Under the pieces are notes generated by a model, which saw nothing but the letters and a program-made list of their open reading frames with translations, made no database searches and was not told where the DNA came from. The position numbers and the translations under genes are program-made. From Microbacterium ureisolvens (GTDB lineage: Bacteria; Actinomycetota; Actinomycetes; Actinomycetales; Microbacteriaceae), in NCBI RefSeq assembly GCF_015278315.1, contig NZ_JADIJE010000012.1, positions 1-64,000 of the forward strand: DNA of 64,000 nucleotides, in the 5' to 3' direction. Every line of letters starts with the position of its first letter. Positions within the stretch are counted from its first letter, which is position 1. This document shows positions 17,586 to 26,469 of this stretch, in pieces.

Positions 17586-19007
17586 TCAGGCGGTGACTCG
17601 CTCGTACACCTCGACCATCGCGGCGGTGCGCGAGGACTGGCGGAACCGCTCGCGGATGGTCGGGTCGGGCACGCGCGGCGTACCGGCGGAGATGTCGGAT
17701 GCCGCATCCCGCAGCGCTGCGGCGAGCGCCGCGATCGCCGGGTCGGGTGTGACGCCGTCGCCGACCGCCCAGTACCCCGAGCCCAGCTCGGCGCCGAGGT
17801 CGGGGTCGCTCACGATCGAGGGGGTTCCGAGTGAGGCCGCCTCGAAGATCGTCATGCCCTGCGTCTCGAAGCCGATCGACGTCTGCACCACGGCGTCGGC
17901 CGCCGCGATCCTCCGCAGAGTCTGGGTGTACGGCATCCGTCCCGCGAAGTGCACCTTCGCCTGCGGCCGGAGCTTGTCGACGAGGCGACGCGCGGCACGC
18001 AGCTGCCCGCCACCGCCGATGACCTCGGCGTCCGCCTCGACACCCGACGCGGCGAGCGCCTCGAGGAACGGCAGCAGGCGCTTCTCGGGACTCATGCGCC
18101 CGAGCCAGACGAACCGCGGCCGCCGCTCCTGGTCCGCAGACCTGGCCGGCGACGACGACACGCCGCCGACGGATGCCACCCCCCGGCGTGTCGCGTCATC
18201 CGCCAGGTTTTTCGCATCAGTGGCGGGGGCGTCCGCGGGTGCACCGTTCGCGTCGGCCGAGTCGGAGGCGGAGGCGGAGGCGGAGGCGGAGGGGGAGGCG
18301 GAGGCGGAGGCGGAGGCAGCAGCGGAGGCGAGCACCTCGGCGAGCACGTCATCGTCGATGCCGTTCCAGATGACGTCGACCCCCGGCTCGCGATCAGCCG
18401 GCGCGGCCCCCGGGCGCACTCCGTGCTCCTCGAGCCGGCGGGCGAAGTGGGTGGAGGGCGCGGTCACGGCCGCGGCGCGCGCGGCGAACCGGCGCTGGTA
18501 CGCCCAGCCGTCGTGGCCGCGCTCCTGCGGGGCCTCCGGCGAGCGCCCGAGTGCGCGGCGCTGCCACGCGCCGAGCACCCGCAGCACGAGCTTCGGGAAC
18601 GGCGTGGTCGCCTCGATCCCGACGTCGAGGCGGTTGTGCATGGTGTGGACGACCGGGATGCCGTGGCGACGGGCGAACCGGTACCCGATGAAGGCGCCCC
18701 AGAAGTCGGCCTGGATGTGCACGACGTCGACACGGCCGCGCGCCGCCATCGCGGCATCCAGCCATCGATCGGTCCGGCGTCCCGGCCAGGTCATGGAGTA
18801 CTCGCGATCGGCCGTGACCGGGATGGAGGGGAGGTCGACGTACGACGCGTCGGGCGCGAGGGCCCGTGCGCGACGGCCGCGCATGGCCGGCGCGACGATC
18901 GTGACCGTGTGCCCGGCCTTCTCGAGGAAGCGGCGCTGCAGCCGCATCGAGACCTGCGCCCCGCCGAGGGACTCGGCGTGCTGGTCGCCGAACATCACGA
19001 CGTGCAC
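17586..19007 (-). CDS. Family 4 glycosyltransferase with an Ala-Ser repeat insert
   Basis: 473 residues, GT-B fold. The N-terminal acceptor domain has GDQHAESLGGAQVSMRLQRRF and VVHIQADFWGAFIGYRFARRHGIPVVHTMHN. The C-terminal nucleotide-sugar domain has RFVWLGRMSPEKRLLPFLEAL and ETQGMTIFEAASLGTPSIVSD, the EX7E region of retaining family-4 enzymes. Between them lies an unusual low-complexity insert of alternating Ala and Ser encoded by a hexanucleotide tandem repeat (18264-18330). It probably transfers a hexose, perhaps mannose, to a lipid or wall glycan. GTG at 19007 is three bases after the stop of the upstream glycosyltransferase, so they form one operon. A downstream ATG at 18995 is an alternative start. 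Confidence 0.87.
   Translation of the reverse strand: MHVVMFGDQHAESLGGAQVSMRLQRRFLEKAGHTVTIVAPAMRGRRARALAPDASYVDLPSIPVTADREYSMTWPGRRTDRWLDAAMAARGRVDVVHIQADFWGAFIGYRFARRHGIPVVHTMHNRLDVGIEATTPFPKLVLRVLGAWQRRALGRSPEAPQERGHDGWAYQRRFAARAAAVTAPSTHFARRLEEHGVRPGAAPADREPGVDVIWNGIDDDVLAEVLASAAASASASASPSASASASASDSADANGAPADAPATDAKNLADDATRRGVASVGGVSSSPARSADQERRPRFVWLGRMSPEKRLLPFLEALAASGVEADAEVIGGGGQLRAARRLVDKLRPQAKVHFAGRMPYTQTLRRIAAADAVVQTSIGFETQGMTIFEAASLGTPSIVSDPDLGAELGSGYWAVGDGVTPDPAIAALAAALRDAASDISAGTPRVPDPTIRERFRQSSRTAAMVEVYERVTA
18264..18330. repeat. Hexanucleotide (GCGGAG) tandem repeat inside the glycosyltransferase
   Basis: About ten nearly identical GGAGGC/GCGGAG units in frame, encoding Ala-Ser on the minus strand. 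One unit is changed to give Pro. Because the unit is six bases, copy-number change would lengthen the linker without a frameshift. Confidence 0.85.
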
Positions 19008-19010
19008 GGG

Positions 19011-20228
19011 CTACTCCGGCAGCGGCTCGTCGCGGTACAGGGCCTCGAAGGTGTCGAGGGTGCGGCGCATGTCGTGGACCTTGACGCCCTCGAGCGATGC
19101 CCGCTGCATCCGGGCGCGCTCCTCGGGCGACTGCGTCAGCACGGTCGTGAGCTTCTCGGTGAGGTCGTCGACGTCGCCGGGACGGAACAGGTACCCGTTC
19201 TCGCCGTCGTGCACGAGGTGCGGCAGGGCGACGGCATCCGCCGCGACGATCGGCAGGCCCGAGGCCATCGCCTCCATCGTCGCGATCGACTGCAGCTCGG
19301 CGATCGAGGCGATGCAGAACAGGCTCGCGTTCGTCAGGAACGACCGCAGCTCCTCGTCGGTGGTGTGGCCGTGGAAGTGCACACGCTCGGTCAGGCCGAG
19401 CTCGCCGCTCAGCTGCTCGAGGTTGCGGCGCTGGTCGCCGCTGCCGACGATGTCGAAGCGCACGTCCAGCGACGGGTCGAGCCGTGCGATCGCCCGCAGG
19501 ATCACATCGATCTGCTTCTCGGTCGTGAGGCGGCCGACGAACACGATGCGGTGCGCGTCGCGGGGTGTGAGGTCGGCGGTGTAGTTCGCCGCGTCGATGC
19601 CGCAGCTGACCGGGATGACGTTCTGGATCGCGATCGTCGCCTCGAGGAAGTCGGCCGCCTTGCGCGTCGGGGTGGTGACGGCGCGGGTGAGGTCGAAGGT
19701 GCGCTTGGCGTCGGCCCACGCGATCTTGACGAACTGCTTGTTCAGCACCTCGGGCAGGGTCGTGAAGTCGAGGATGTTCTCGGCCATCACGTGGTTGGTG
19801 GCGACGATGGGGATGCCGCGCTTCGCGGCCTCGCGCGACAGACCGCGTCCGATCACGATGTGGGACTGGATGTGCACGACGTCGGGCTTCACCTCGTCGA
19901 GCACGCGGCGGGCGTAGTGCTTCGACATGAACGGCATCACGAACGTGAGCCAGTCGTGCGGATACCAGCGCCACGACGGGAGCCGGTGCATCGTCATCGG
20001 CCGACCCTCGATCACCTCGGTGAACGTGCCGTGCTCGCGGTGCGTCTTGCTCGGTGCCATCACGTGGACGTCGTGGCCGCGCGAGACCAGGCCGGCGGCG
20101 AGGCGCTCGGCGAAGCGGGCTGCACCGTTCACATGGGGGAGGAACGTGTCCGCGCCGATCAGGATCTTCAGCGGAGCGGGACTCGCGGCGTCGGCGGGGG
20201 TGTCGTCGGGCGTCGCAGGATCGGTCAC
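19011..20228 (-). CDS. Family 4 glycosyltransferase (mannosyltransferase-like)
   Basis: 405 residues, GT-B fold. The N-terminal half has ILIGADTFLPHVNGAARFAERLAAGL and DVVHIQSHIVIGRGLSREAAKRGIPIVATNHV. The C-terminal half has RIVFVGRLTTEKQIDVILRAI, a glycine-rich IVGSGDQRRNLEQL and CIASIAELQSIATMEAMASGLPIVAADAVALPHLV, with the EX7E motif as ELQSIATME. This resembles actinobacterial GDP-mannose-dependent alpha-mannosyltransferases of lipid or phosphoinositide glycan synthesis, though the donor cannot be proven from sequence. I use the GTG at 20228 because upstream residues lack family similarity. It is the first gene of a two-gene operon. Confidence 0.88.
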   Translation of the reverse strand: MTDPATPDDTPADAASPAPLKILIGADTFLPHVNGAARFAERLAAGLVSRGHDVHVMAPSKTHREHGTFTEVIEGRPMTMHRLPSWRWYPHDWLTFVMPFMSKHYARRVLDEVKPDVVHIQSHIVIGRGLSREAAKRGIPIVATNHVMAENILDFTTLPEVLNKQFVKIAWADAKRTFDLTRAVTTPTRKAADFLEATIAIQNVIPVSCGIDAANYTADLTPRDAHRIVFVGRLTTEKQIDVILRAIARLDPSLDVRFDIVGSGDQRRNLEQLSGELGLTERVHFHGHTTDEELRSFLTNASLFCIASIAELQSIATMEAMASGLPIVAADAVALPHLVHDGENGYLFRPGDVDDLTEKLTTVLTQSPEERARMQRASLEGVKVHDMRRTLDTFEALYRDEPLPE

Positions 20229-20354
20229 GGGTTGGGGGCCTGTCTGTGCGGCGGGCGCGCGGCAGCGGCTGGTCGCCGCGCGGCATCCACTGTACCCGAG
20301 CGGTTTCGAGGGCCTCCCCAGGAACGCGCGGGACGCGCCACGTACGCTGGTCGC

Positions 20355-21008
20355 ATGCCCCGACTGCAGGCCGACGCCGACCCGAACCTCTGGGTGCCCG
20401 TGACCGAGTCGCTCGGCTTCCGCGGCCGCCGTCACCGCAAGGCGGCGATCCGGATGCTGCTCGGCCAGGCGGGCTCCGCGATGGGCGGGATGGCCGGAGC
20501 ACCGGGAACGTCGGTGACTGGCGCGACGGGCGCGGCACCGGGAGCCGAGCCGCGTCGAGGCAGTGCCTTCGCCGCATGGGCGATGAGCCAGGCCGCGCCG
20601 CTGCTCATGCGCAAGGCCGCCGGTCGCGTGCTGGTGTGGGTGTGGAAGGCCGACGCAGAGCTCGTCGTGGTGATGGCTCAGATCCAGCAGGCCACCAACG
20701 ACCTGCGGGCCGCCCGCGCCATGATGCCGATGGAGTACGACGACACCGAGTCGTTCCGAAACCCCTACCTCGGCGTCGGCGAGAAGCTCGAGATGTCGCT
20801 CCCCGCCGACCCGCGCACGCCACCGTTCGCGACCTACACGTGGGACACCGGCTCGCACTTCGTCACCGTGACCGCCGTGTGCTCGGACCGCGGCCGCTTC
20901 GGCACCGTCATCGGCAGCGTCGACGACCTGGCCCGAACGCTCAGGGTCGTGGACGACCTCACCGTCGGAGAGTCGCCCGAGGTCCTGCGCATCGAGCCGA
21001 AGAGCTGA
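20355..21008 (+). CDS. Conserved-looking protein of unknown function
   Basis: 217 residues. The first 75 are polar and contain a Gly/Ala/Met-rich low-complexity stretch (QAGSAMGGMAGAPGTS). A mildly hydrophobic helix-prone part follows (FAAWAMSQAAPLLMRKAAGRVLVWVWKADAELVVVMAQIQQATNDL), then a compact C-terminal domain rich in beta-type residues (FATYTWDTGSHFVTVTAVCSD). I do not recognise the family. The ATG has TACGCT exactly six bases upstream, fitting a leaderless transcript. The LLM oxidoreductase gene follows after 13 bases, so the two are probably cotranscribed. Confidence 0.7.
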   Translation: MPRLQADADPNLWVPVTESLGFRGRRHRKAAIRMLLGQAGSAMGGMAGAPGTSVTGATGAAPGAEPRRGSAFAAWAMSQAAPLLMRKAAGRVLVWVWKADAELVVVMAQIQQATNDLRAARAMMPMEYDDTESFRNPYLGVGEKLEMSLPADPRTPPFATYTWDTGSHFVTVTAVCSDRGRFGTVIGSVDDLARTLRVVDDLTVGESPEVLRIEPKS

Positions 21009-21021
21009 CAGACTCCCCGAC

Positions 21022-21861
21022 GTGACCGCGCTCGCTCATCCCGCCGCCCATCGTCCTCTCCGCATCGGCGTCCAGCTCGCGCCGCAGCACGCGTCCTACG
21101 CGCGGTATCGCGACGCGGTGCTTCGCGCGGAGGACCTCGGCGTCGACGTGATCTTCAACTGGGACCACTTCTTCCCGCTCACCGAGCCGCTCGAGGCCGA
21201 GCACTTCGAGGCGTGGACGGTGCTCGCGGCGATGGCCGAGCAGACCGAGCGCGTCGAGTTCGGCCCGCTCGTCAACTGCAGCTCGTACCGCAACCCCGAC
21301 CTGCAGGCCGACATGGCCCGCACGATCGACCACATCAGCGCCCGCGCGACGGGGACGGGCCGATTCATCTTCGGCACCGGCTCGGGGTGGGCCGAGCGCG
21401 ACTACGACGGGTACGGCTACGAGTTCGGCACGGTCGGGTCACGGCTCGACGCGCTCGCCGAGGACCTCCCCCGCGTGCGGGCGCGCTGGGAGCATCTCAA
21501 CCCCGCGCCGACGCGGAAGATCCCGATCCTCATCGGCGGCCAGGGCGAGCGCAAGACCCTTCGCCTCGTCGCCCAGCACGCCGACATCTGGCACACGTTC
21601 ACGCCGCTCGCCGACCTCGGACGCAAGATCGGCGTGCTGCACGAGTGGTGCGCCCGCGAGGGCCGCGATCCCGCCGGCATCGAGCTGTCCACGGGCTACA
21701 CCGTGCGCGGCTTCGGTCCGTTGCTGGAGGGGACGGATGCCGCCTCCCGCCTGTACGACCTCGGCTTCCGGCTCATCATCCCGGCCATCGACGGACCCGA
21801 CTACGACCTGTCGCCGCTGAAGCCGCTGCTGGAGTGGCGCGATCGGATCAACGGCGTCTGA
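21022..21861 (+). CDS. LLM-class (F420-dependent-type) oxidoreductase
   Basis: 279 residues. The luciferase-like TIM-barrel is clear: LRIGVQLAPQHASYARYRDAV, LGVDVIFNWDHFFPL, FEAWTVLAAMAEQTERVEFGPLV, FIFGTGSGWAERDYDGYGYEF and KIPILIGGQGERKTLRLVAQHAD. The last motif (PILIGGxGxxxxL) and the N-W-D-H segment are typical of F420-dependent members in actinobacteria. Substrate unknown. It starts with GTG, 13 bases after the preceding gene, and no hairpin intervenes. Confidence 0.87.
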   Translation: MTALAHPAAHRPLRIGVQLAPQHASYARYRDAVLRAEDLGVDVIFNWDHFFPLTEPLEAEHFEAWTVLAAMAEQTERVEFGPLVNCSSYRNPDLQADMARTIDHISARATGTGRFIFGTGSGWAERDYDGYGYEFGTVGSRLDALAEDLPRVRARWEHLNPAPTRKIPILIGGQGERKTLRLVAQHADIWHTFTPLADLGRKIGVLHEWCAREGRDPAGIELSTGYTVRGFGPLLEGTDAASRLYDLGFRLIIPAIDGPDYDLSPLKPLLEWRDRINGV

Positions 21862-21921
21862 CCCCTCCGGACCGATACGGTGGCCGGGCCGGCTTCGCAC
21901 GACTGACCAGGAGGCACGCCC

Positions 21922-22593
21922 ATGGGCGCCGTCATCGGAGAGATCCTTCCCCTCGCGCTCGGTGTGGCGATCAGCCCGATCCCGATCATCGCGGCCATCC
22001 TCATGCTGCTCTCCCCCAAGGCGAGGGTGACCAGCGTCGGATTCCTCCTCGGCTGGGTCGTCGGGATCGTCGTCGCGGTGACCGTGTTCACGCTCCTGTC
22101 GGCAGTGCTCCCCGAGGGCGACTCCGACGCCTCGAAGCCGATCCAGGGCGTGATCCAGCTCATCCTGGGCGCGCTGCTGCTCCTGCTCGCCGTGCGGCAA
22201 TGGCGCGGCCGCCCGAAGGCGGGCGAGGAGCCCGCGATGCCGAAGTGGATGCAGGCGATCGACAAGGTCACCTTCCCGGTGGCCTTCGGCCTCGGGTTCC
22301 TCCTCTCTGCCATCAACCCGAAGAACCTGCTCATGGCAGCCGGCGCGGGCGTCGACATCGGGTCAGCGGGTCTCGACGTCGGGTCGATCGTGCTGGTGAT
22401 CGCGATCTTCACGCTGATCGCGGCATCCACCGTCCTCGTCCCCGTCGTGGGGTACCTCATCGCCGCCGACAAGCTCCGTGGCCCGCTGGACGCGCTGCGG
22501 GTGTGGCTCGCGAGGGAGAACGCCGTCATCATGGCCGTGCTGCTGCTCGTGATCGGCGTCTCGCTCATCGGCAAGGGCATCGGCAGCTTCTGA
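21922..22593 (+). CDS. GAP-family (Sap/LysE-like) membrane protein
   Basis: 223 residues, about six membrane helices. The N-terminal LPLALGVAISPIPIIAAILMLLSPKARVTS and the mid-protein AINPKNLLMAAGAGVDI are the signatures of the GAP family (sulfolipid-addressing/peptidoglycolipid-exporter-like proteins of mycobacteria and relatives), which share a LysE-type fold. It may export a lipid or small metabolite across the membrane. ATG sits behind a strong AGGAGG. It is likely transcribed alone, with repeats following the gene. Confidence 0.82.
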   Translation: MGAVIGEILPLALGVAISPIPIIAAILMLLSPKARVTSVGFLLGWVVGIVVAVTVFTLLSAVLPEGDSDASKPIQGVIQLILGALLLLLAVRQWRGRPKAGEEPAMPKWMQAIDKVTFPVAFGLGFLLSAINPKNLLMAAGAGVDIGSAGLDVGSIVLVIAIFTLIAASTVLVPVVGYLIAADKLRGPLDALRVWLARENAVIMAVLLLVIGVSLIGKGIGSF

Positions 22594-22607
22594 CCCACTC
22601 CCGCCCC

Positions 22608-22684
22608 GGTCGTTGAGCCAGCGAGCCGAAACGCCCCGGCCCCGGTCGTTGAGCGAGCGAGGAACGAGCGAGACGAAACGCCCC
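22608..22684 (+). repeat. Two direct REP-like copies
   Basis: GGTCGTTGAGCCAGCGAG...CGAAACG begins at 22608, and a fuller copy GGTCGTTGAGCGAGCGAG...GACGAAACG begins at 22643. They are separated by a GCCCCGG linker, which is repeated after the second copy. The rest of 22594-22823 holds no gene that I can support. Confidence 0.82.
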
Positions 22685-22823
22685 GGCCCCGGCGCACACG
22701 CCTCCCCGCGGATCCCTCGCCCGCAGCATCCGCCGCGCCGATCGACGCCGCTCCGACGCGCCGACGCACGCGGCACGACGTCGGATCATCGTGTCGGCGT
22801 GGCAACGGTGCCACACTGACCTC

Positions 22824-24299
22824 GTGGATTCCGGATTCCTCGCCAACCTGTCCTGGTCCCTCGCCGTGGTGGTGCACGCCGCGATCGTGATCACCGCACT
22901 CATCGTGATCCCGCGCGGCCGAAAGCCGACGGCGGCGATGGCCTGGATCCTGCTCATCGTGATCCTGCCCGGCGTGGGCGTCGTGCTGTACCTGGTGATC
23001 GGAAACGTGCGCCTCCCCGAGAAGCGACGTGCCGAGCAGGCGCGCATCGACGAGCTCATCCGCGGCAGGGTGGCCGAGAATGCGCTCGCGCACAAGGATG
23101 CCGCGTGGCCGCGGTGGTTCGAACGCGTGGTGCAGCAGAACGAGAACCTCACCGCGCTTCCCGCATCGAGCGGCAACGAGGCCACCCTGCTCCCCCACTA
23201 CCAGGAGTCGATCGACGCGATGGCCGCCGAGGTCGACACCGCGAAGGACTTCGTGCACATCGAGTTCTTCATCGTCGGGTGGGACGACACCACCCGCGGG
23301 TTCTTCGCTGCGATGGAGCGCGCCGTCGCCCGCGGGGTCACGGTGCGTCTCCTCGCCGACTACGTCGCGACGAAGAAGGTGCCGGAGTCCAAGGCGATGC
23401 TGGCCGAGCTGGACCGGATCGGCGTGACGTGGGCCTGGATGCTCCCCGTGGAGCCCTTCAAGGGCAAGTACCAGCGACCCGACCTCCGCAACCACCGCAA
23501 GATCGTCGTCGTCGACGGCCGGGTGGCGTTCATGGGCTCGCAGAACCTCATCGCGCGGCACTACGACTCACCCAAGAACATCAAGCGCGGCCTCATGTGG
23601 CAGGAGCTCATGACCCGGCTCACCGGCCCGGTCGTGGCATCCGTCAATGCCGTCTTCCTGTCGGACTGGCTCATCGAGACCGGCGAGGACCTCTCGACCA
23701 TCGCGCAGGCGCCGCCTGCCGATCTCCCGGTGTCGACGGCGCCCGACGCGCTGCAGTGCCAGGTCGTGCCGTCGGGGCCGGGCTACGACACCGAGAACAA
23801 CCTGCGCCTGTTCCTCTCGCTCATCTACGGGGCCACCGAGAAGGTCATCCTCACGAGCCCGTACTTCGTGCCCGACGAGGCGATGGTCTACGCCATCACG
23901 AGCGCGTGCCAGCGCGGCCTCGAGGTGCAGCTGTTCGTCTCCGAGATCGGCGACCAGTTCATGGTGTGGCACGCGCAGCGCTCCTATTACTCCGCGCTGC
24001 TCGAGGCGGGGGTGCGCATCTTCCTCTACCCCGCGCCGTACATCCTGCACTCGAAGCACTTCTCGATCGACGACGACATCGCGGTGATCGGGTCGAGCAA
24101 CATGGACATCCGCTCCTTCAGCCTCAACAGCGAGGTCTCGCTCATGGTGCGCGGCACCTCGTTCGTCGCCGGCATGCGCGAGGTCGAGCAGGCATATCGC
24201 GACGCCGGCCGCGAGCTCACCCTCGAGGAGTGGCGCCGCGAGCCCGCCAAGGCCACGTTCCTCGACGGCCTGATGCGCCTCACGTCCGCCCTGAACTGA
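22824..24299 (+). CDS. cls: Cardiolipin synthase (phospholipase D family)
   Basis: 491 residues. Two N-terminal membrane helices (SWSLAVVVHAAIVITALIVI and AMAWILLIVILPGVGVVLYLVIG) precede two HKD catalytic motifs: His224 in NHRKIVVVDGRVAFMGSQN and His409 in LHSKHFSIDDDIAVIGSSN. The enzyme joins phosphatidylglycerol (or CDP-diacylglycerol plus phosphatidylglycerol) into cardiolipin at the inner membrane face. I choose GTG at 22824: CACACT lies six bases upstream, the same leaderless-type layout as at 31808, and homologues begin just before the first helix. GTG at 22791 is also in frame. It is convergent with the AI-2E-type gene nine bases downstream. Confidence 0.92.
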   Translation: MDSGFLANLSWSLAVVVHAAIVITALIVIPRGRKPTAAMAWILLIVILPGVGVVLYLVIGNVRLPEKRRAEQARIDELIRGRVAENALAHKDAAWPRWFERVVQQNENLTALPASSGNEATLLPHYQESIDAMAAEVDTAKDFVHIEFFIVGWDDTTRGFFAAMERAVARGVTVRLLADYVATKKVPESKAMLAELDRIGVTWAWMLPVEPFKGKYQRPDLRNHRKIVVVDGRVAFMGSQNLIARHYDSPKNIKRGLMWQELMTRLTGPVVASVNAVFLSDWLIETGEDLSTIAQAPPADLPVSTAPDALQCQVVPSGPGYDTENNLRLFLSLIYGATEKVILTSPYFVPDEAMVYAITSACQRGLEVQLFVSEIGDQFMVWHAQRSYYSALLEAGVRIFLYPAPYILHSKHFSIDDDIAVIGSSNMDIRSFSLNSEVSLMVRGTSFVAGMREVEQAYRDAGRELTLEEWRREPAKATFLDGLMRLTSALN

Positions 24300-24308
24300 C
24301 CCCTGCGA

Positions 24309-25448
24309 TCAGACCTTGAGGTCCTGGCGGGGGACGACGACCTCGCGGATGATCAGCAGGATCGAGGCCATCACCGGCAGGGCGACGAGGACCCCGACGA
24401 TGCCGGCGAGGGCGCCGCCGGCGAGCGCGCCGATGAGGACGAGGGCCGCGGGGATCTCGATCGCCTTGTTCATGACCCGGGGGCTCACGACGTAGGACTC
24501 GAGCTGGATGTAGACGAGGTACGCGATGAAGAAGATGAGCGCCTGGGTGGGGCTCGTGAACAGCGCGATGATCGATGCGAAGATCCAGAAGATCACCGAG
24601 CCGAACAGCGGGATGAGCGTCACGATGAACGCGATCACCGCCATGAGGGCGGGGAACGGCAGCCCGATCACGACGTGGAGGACGAACACCACGGCGGCGT
24701 TGATCGACGACAGGATCACCGAGCCGATCAGGGCGCTGCCGACGGAGTCGGTGATGCGCTCGGTGAGGTCCTGCAGCCGGGGGCGGTTGCGTGCAGGCGC
24801 GAGAGCGTAGAACGCGCGCTTGGCCGCGGTCAGCGAGGCGAGGAAGTAGAGCGTCAGGGCGATCACCACGAAGCTCGCGGAGATCGCGGCGACGAAGCCG
24901 ACACCGACGGCCAAGACGCCGCCGCCGAGGGCGGCCAGGGTCGAGGGCGCGGAGATCCACTCGGCGATCTGCTCCAGCGCGGCCAGCACCGCGGCCTGCG
25001 CGTCGGGCGCGAGCGCGGCGAACCAGTCGGACTGCGGGATGTTCTCGACGAGCTCGGGGATCGCCGTCACCAGCTGCACGATCTGCGCGATGACCGGCGG
25101 CAGCACGAACACGAAGAACGCGATCATGACGAGCGCGAAGCCGCAGAAGACGATCGCGATGCCGGCACCCCGCTTGACGCGATGGCGTTCGAGCATCCGC
25201 ACGATCGGGTCGAGCCCGACGGCGAGGAACATCGCCAGGATGATGTAGACGAGGATGGTCGAGATCGACCCGATCGCCGAGCCGAGCACCAGCGCTCCGA
25301 GCACGCCGATGGTCACCAGGAAGCCCGTCGCCAGCGGATGGTCGAGCCCCGCCAGCACCCTGCGGAAGCGCCGAGGGCGCTCGGGCTCGATCACCGCGAC
25401 CTCGTCGGCGGGTGCGGCGGAGGGCGAGGATTCCACAGCATCGGTCAT
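24309..25448 (-). CDS. AI-2E family permease-like membrane protein
   Basis: 379 residues. The layout is that of PF01594: a polar N-terminus, two or three helices (ATGFLVTIGVLGALVLGSA, TILVYIILAMFLAVGLDPIV), an amphipathic middle domain (IAQIVQLVTAIPELVENIPQ) and a helical C-terminal half with FIVTLIPLFGSVIFWIFASI and VVSPRVMNKAIEIPAALVL. Relatives have been linked to autoinducer-2 export or Na+/H+ exchange; the substrate is not predictable. The ATG at 25448 is chosen over a far upstream alternative at 25547. The start is preceded by a CCCCATGATGGGG palindrome. A second member lies at 30656-31753. Confidence 0.87.
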   Translation of the reverse strand: MTDAVESSPSAAPADEVAVIEPERPRRFRRVLAGLDHPLATGFLVTIGVLGALVLGSAIGSISTILVYIILAMFLAVGLDPIVRMLERHRVKRGAGIAIVFCGFALVMIAFFVFVLPPVIAQIVQLVTAIPELVENIPQSDWFAALAPDAQAAVLAALEQIAEWISAPSTLAALGGGVLAVGVGFVAAISASFVVIALTLYFLASLTAAKRAFYALAPARNRPRLQDLTERITDSVGSALIGSVILSSINAAVVFVLHVVIGLPFPALMAVIAFIVTLIPLFGSVIFWIFASIIALFTSPTQALIFFIAYLVYIQLESYVVSPRVMNKAIEIPAALVLIGALAGGALAGIVGVLVALPVMASILLIIREVVVPRQDLKV

Positions 25449-25627
25449 GCCCCCATGATGGGGCCTCTTAACGCCCGGCGAACAGTCCGACGCGGCGCCA
25501 ATTTCTCCATAGTCTCCGAGGGCCCTCAGGCGGTACGGTTTTACCAAGATCGGGGGTCGATGAACCGCTCGCCCGGTCTCGGCAAATCGAAACCGACGGC
25601 TCGTCCCGTCGAGAAAGCTGGTGTGAC
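25449..25627. other. Divergent intergenic region, AI-2E-type gene / SHOCT operon
   Basis: Holds the palindrome CCCCAT-G-ATGGGG near 25451 and an AT-richer stretch near 25500-25550 (ATTTCTCCATAG; GGTACGGTTTTACC) that may be the promoter of the SHOCT operon. No gene seen. Confidence 0.4.
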
Positions 25628-26017
25628 ATGGGTGGCGGCATCTGGGACTTCATCCTGTGGTTCTTCTGGATCTTCGTCTTCGTCGCGTACCTGATGGTGC
25701 TGTTCTCGATCATCGGCGACATCTTCCGCGACCACGAGCTCAACGGCTGGCTCAAGGCCCTGTGGATCCTGTTCCTGATCTTCGTGCCGTTCCTCACTGC
25801 GCTGATCTACCTCATCGCCCGTGGGAGCAGCATGCAGAAGCGGTCGATCGAACAGGCTCAGGAGCTGCGCGCCGCTCAGGACGCGTACATCCGTCAGACG
25901 GCGGGATCCGGCGCGAGCGCCGCTGACGACATCGCGAAGGCGAAGTCGCTCCTCGACTCCGGCGCCATCACGCAGGCCGAGTTCGACGCCCTCAAGGCCA
26001 AGGCGCTGGCAGCGTAA
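25628..26017 (+). CDS. Membrane protein with N-terminal PLDc_N-like helices and C-terminal SHOCT domain
   Basis: 129 residues. Two helices (FILWFFWIFVFVAYLMVLFSII and ALWILFLIFVPFLTALIYLIARG) are joined by a short loop, RDHELNGWLK, as in cardiolipin-synthase-type PLDc_N hairpins. The last 30 residues form a SHOCT motif (ADDIAKAKSLLDSGAITQAEFDALKAKALA), a short helical pair of unknown function often found at protein termini. It is the first gene of three closely spaced genes, and the third also ends in SHOCT, so their products may act together at the membrane. Confidence 0.82.
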   Translation: MGGGIWDFILWFFWIFVFVAYLMVLFSIIGDIFRDHELNGWLKALWILFLIFVPFLTALIYLIARGSSMQKRSIEQAQELRAAQDAYIRQTAGSGASAADDIAKAKSLLDSGAITQAEFDALKAKALAA

Positions 26018-26041
26018 GCCGGCACCGGAACAGGAGAAGAG

Positions 26042-26458
26042 ATGACGACCTTCGACTACGGCCCGATCGAGTTCTACGCGATCGGCTTCGAGGGCGACCG
26101 ACCGGGTCCCGCAGTGCTGCAGGCGATCGACGACCTCGTCGCCGCCGGCACCGTCAACGTGCTCGACCTGGTCTTCGCTCGTCGCTCGCCCGAGGGCGAG
26201 ATCGAGGTGCTCGAGCTGTCGGACACCGTCGACGACGGCGCTCCCGCGCTCGACCTCGCGGGTCTGGCGGGCCAGGAGGACATCCTCTACCTCGCCGAGA
26301 ACCTCGAGCCGGGATCATCGGCGGCGATCCTCGTCGTCGAGCTGCTGTGGGCCAAGTCGTTCGCGGCGGCGCTCTACGACGCCGGCGGCGCCGTCATCGC
26401 CCGCGAGGGCATCCCCGCACCGATCGTCAACGCGTTCCTCTCCGAGCACGCGGACTGA
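26042..26458 (+). CDS. DUF6325/DUF1269-like small protein
   Basis: 138 residues, no signal or membrane helix. The pattern fits the family formerly grouped with DUF1269: an N-terminal YGPIEFYAIGFEGDRPGPAVLQAIDDLVAAGTVNVLDLVFARR, a middle stretch LSDTVDDG, and then EDILYLAENLEPGSSAAILVVELLWAKSFAAALYDAGGAVIARE, with the typical PAPIVNAFL at the end. Function unknown; members usually occur beside SHOCT proteins, as here. ATG lies behind GGAGAAGAG, 24 bases after the first SHOCT gene. Confidence 0.82.
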   Translation: MTTFDYGPIEFYAIGFEGDRPGPAVLQAIDDLVAAGTVNVLDLVFARRSPEGEIEVLELSDTVDDGAPALDLAGLAGQEDILYLAENLEPGSSAAILVVELLWAKSFAAALYDAGGAVIAREGIPAPIVNAFLSEHAD

Positions 26459-26469
26459 AGGAGGAAGAC

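Noticed and set aside
18092..18373. Poly-proline and poly-arginine peptides around 18264-18330
   Set aside because: Both are alternative-frame readings of the GCGGAG repeat. Only the Ala-Ser frame fits a full glycosyltransferase.
17949..20354. Upstream extension of the plus-strand frame ending at 21008
   Set aside because: It runs antisense through both glycosyltransferases and includes a poly-Gly stretch from the hexamer repeat. The real gene starts at ATG 20355 behind TACGCT.
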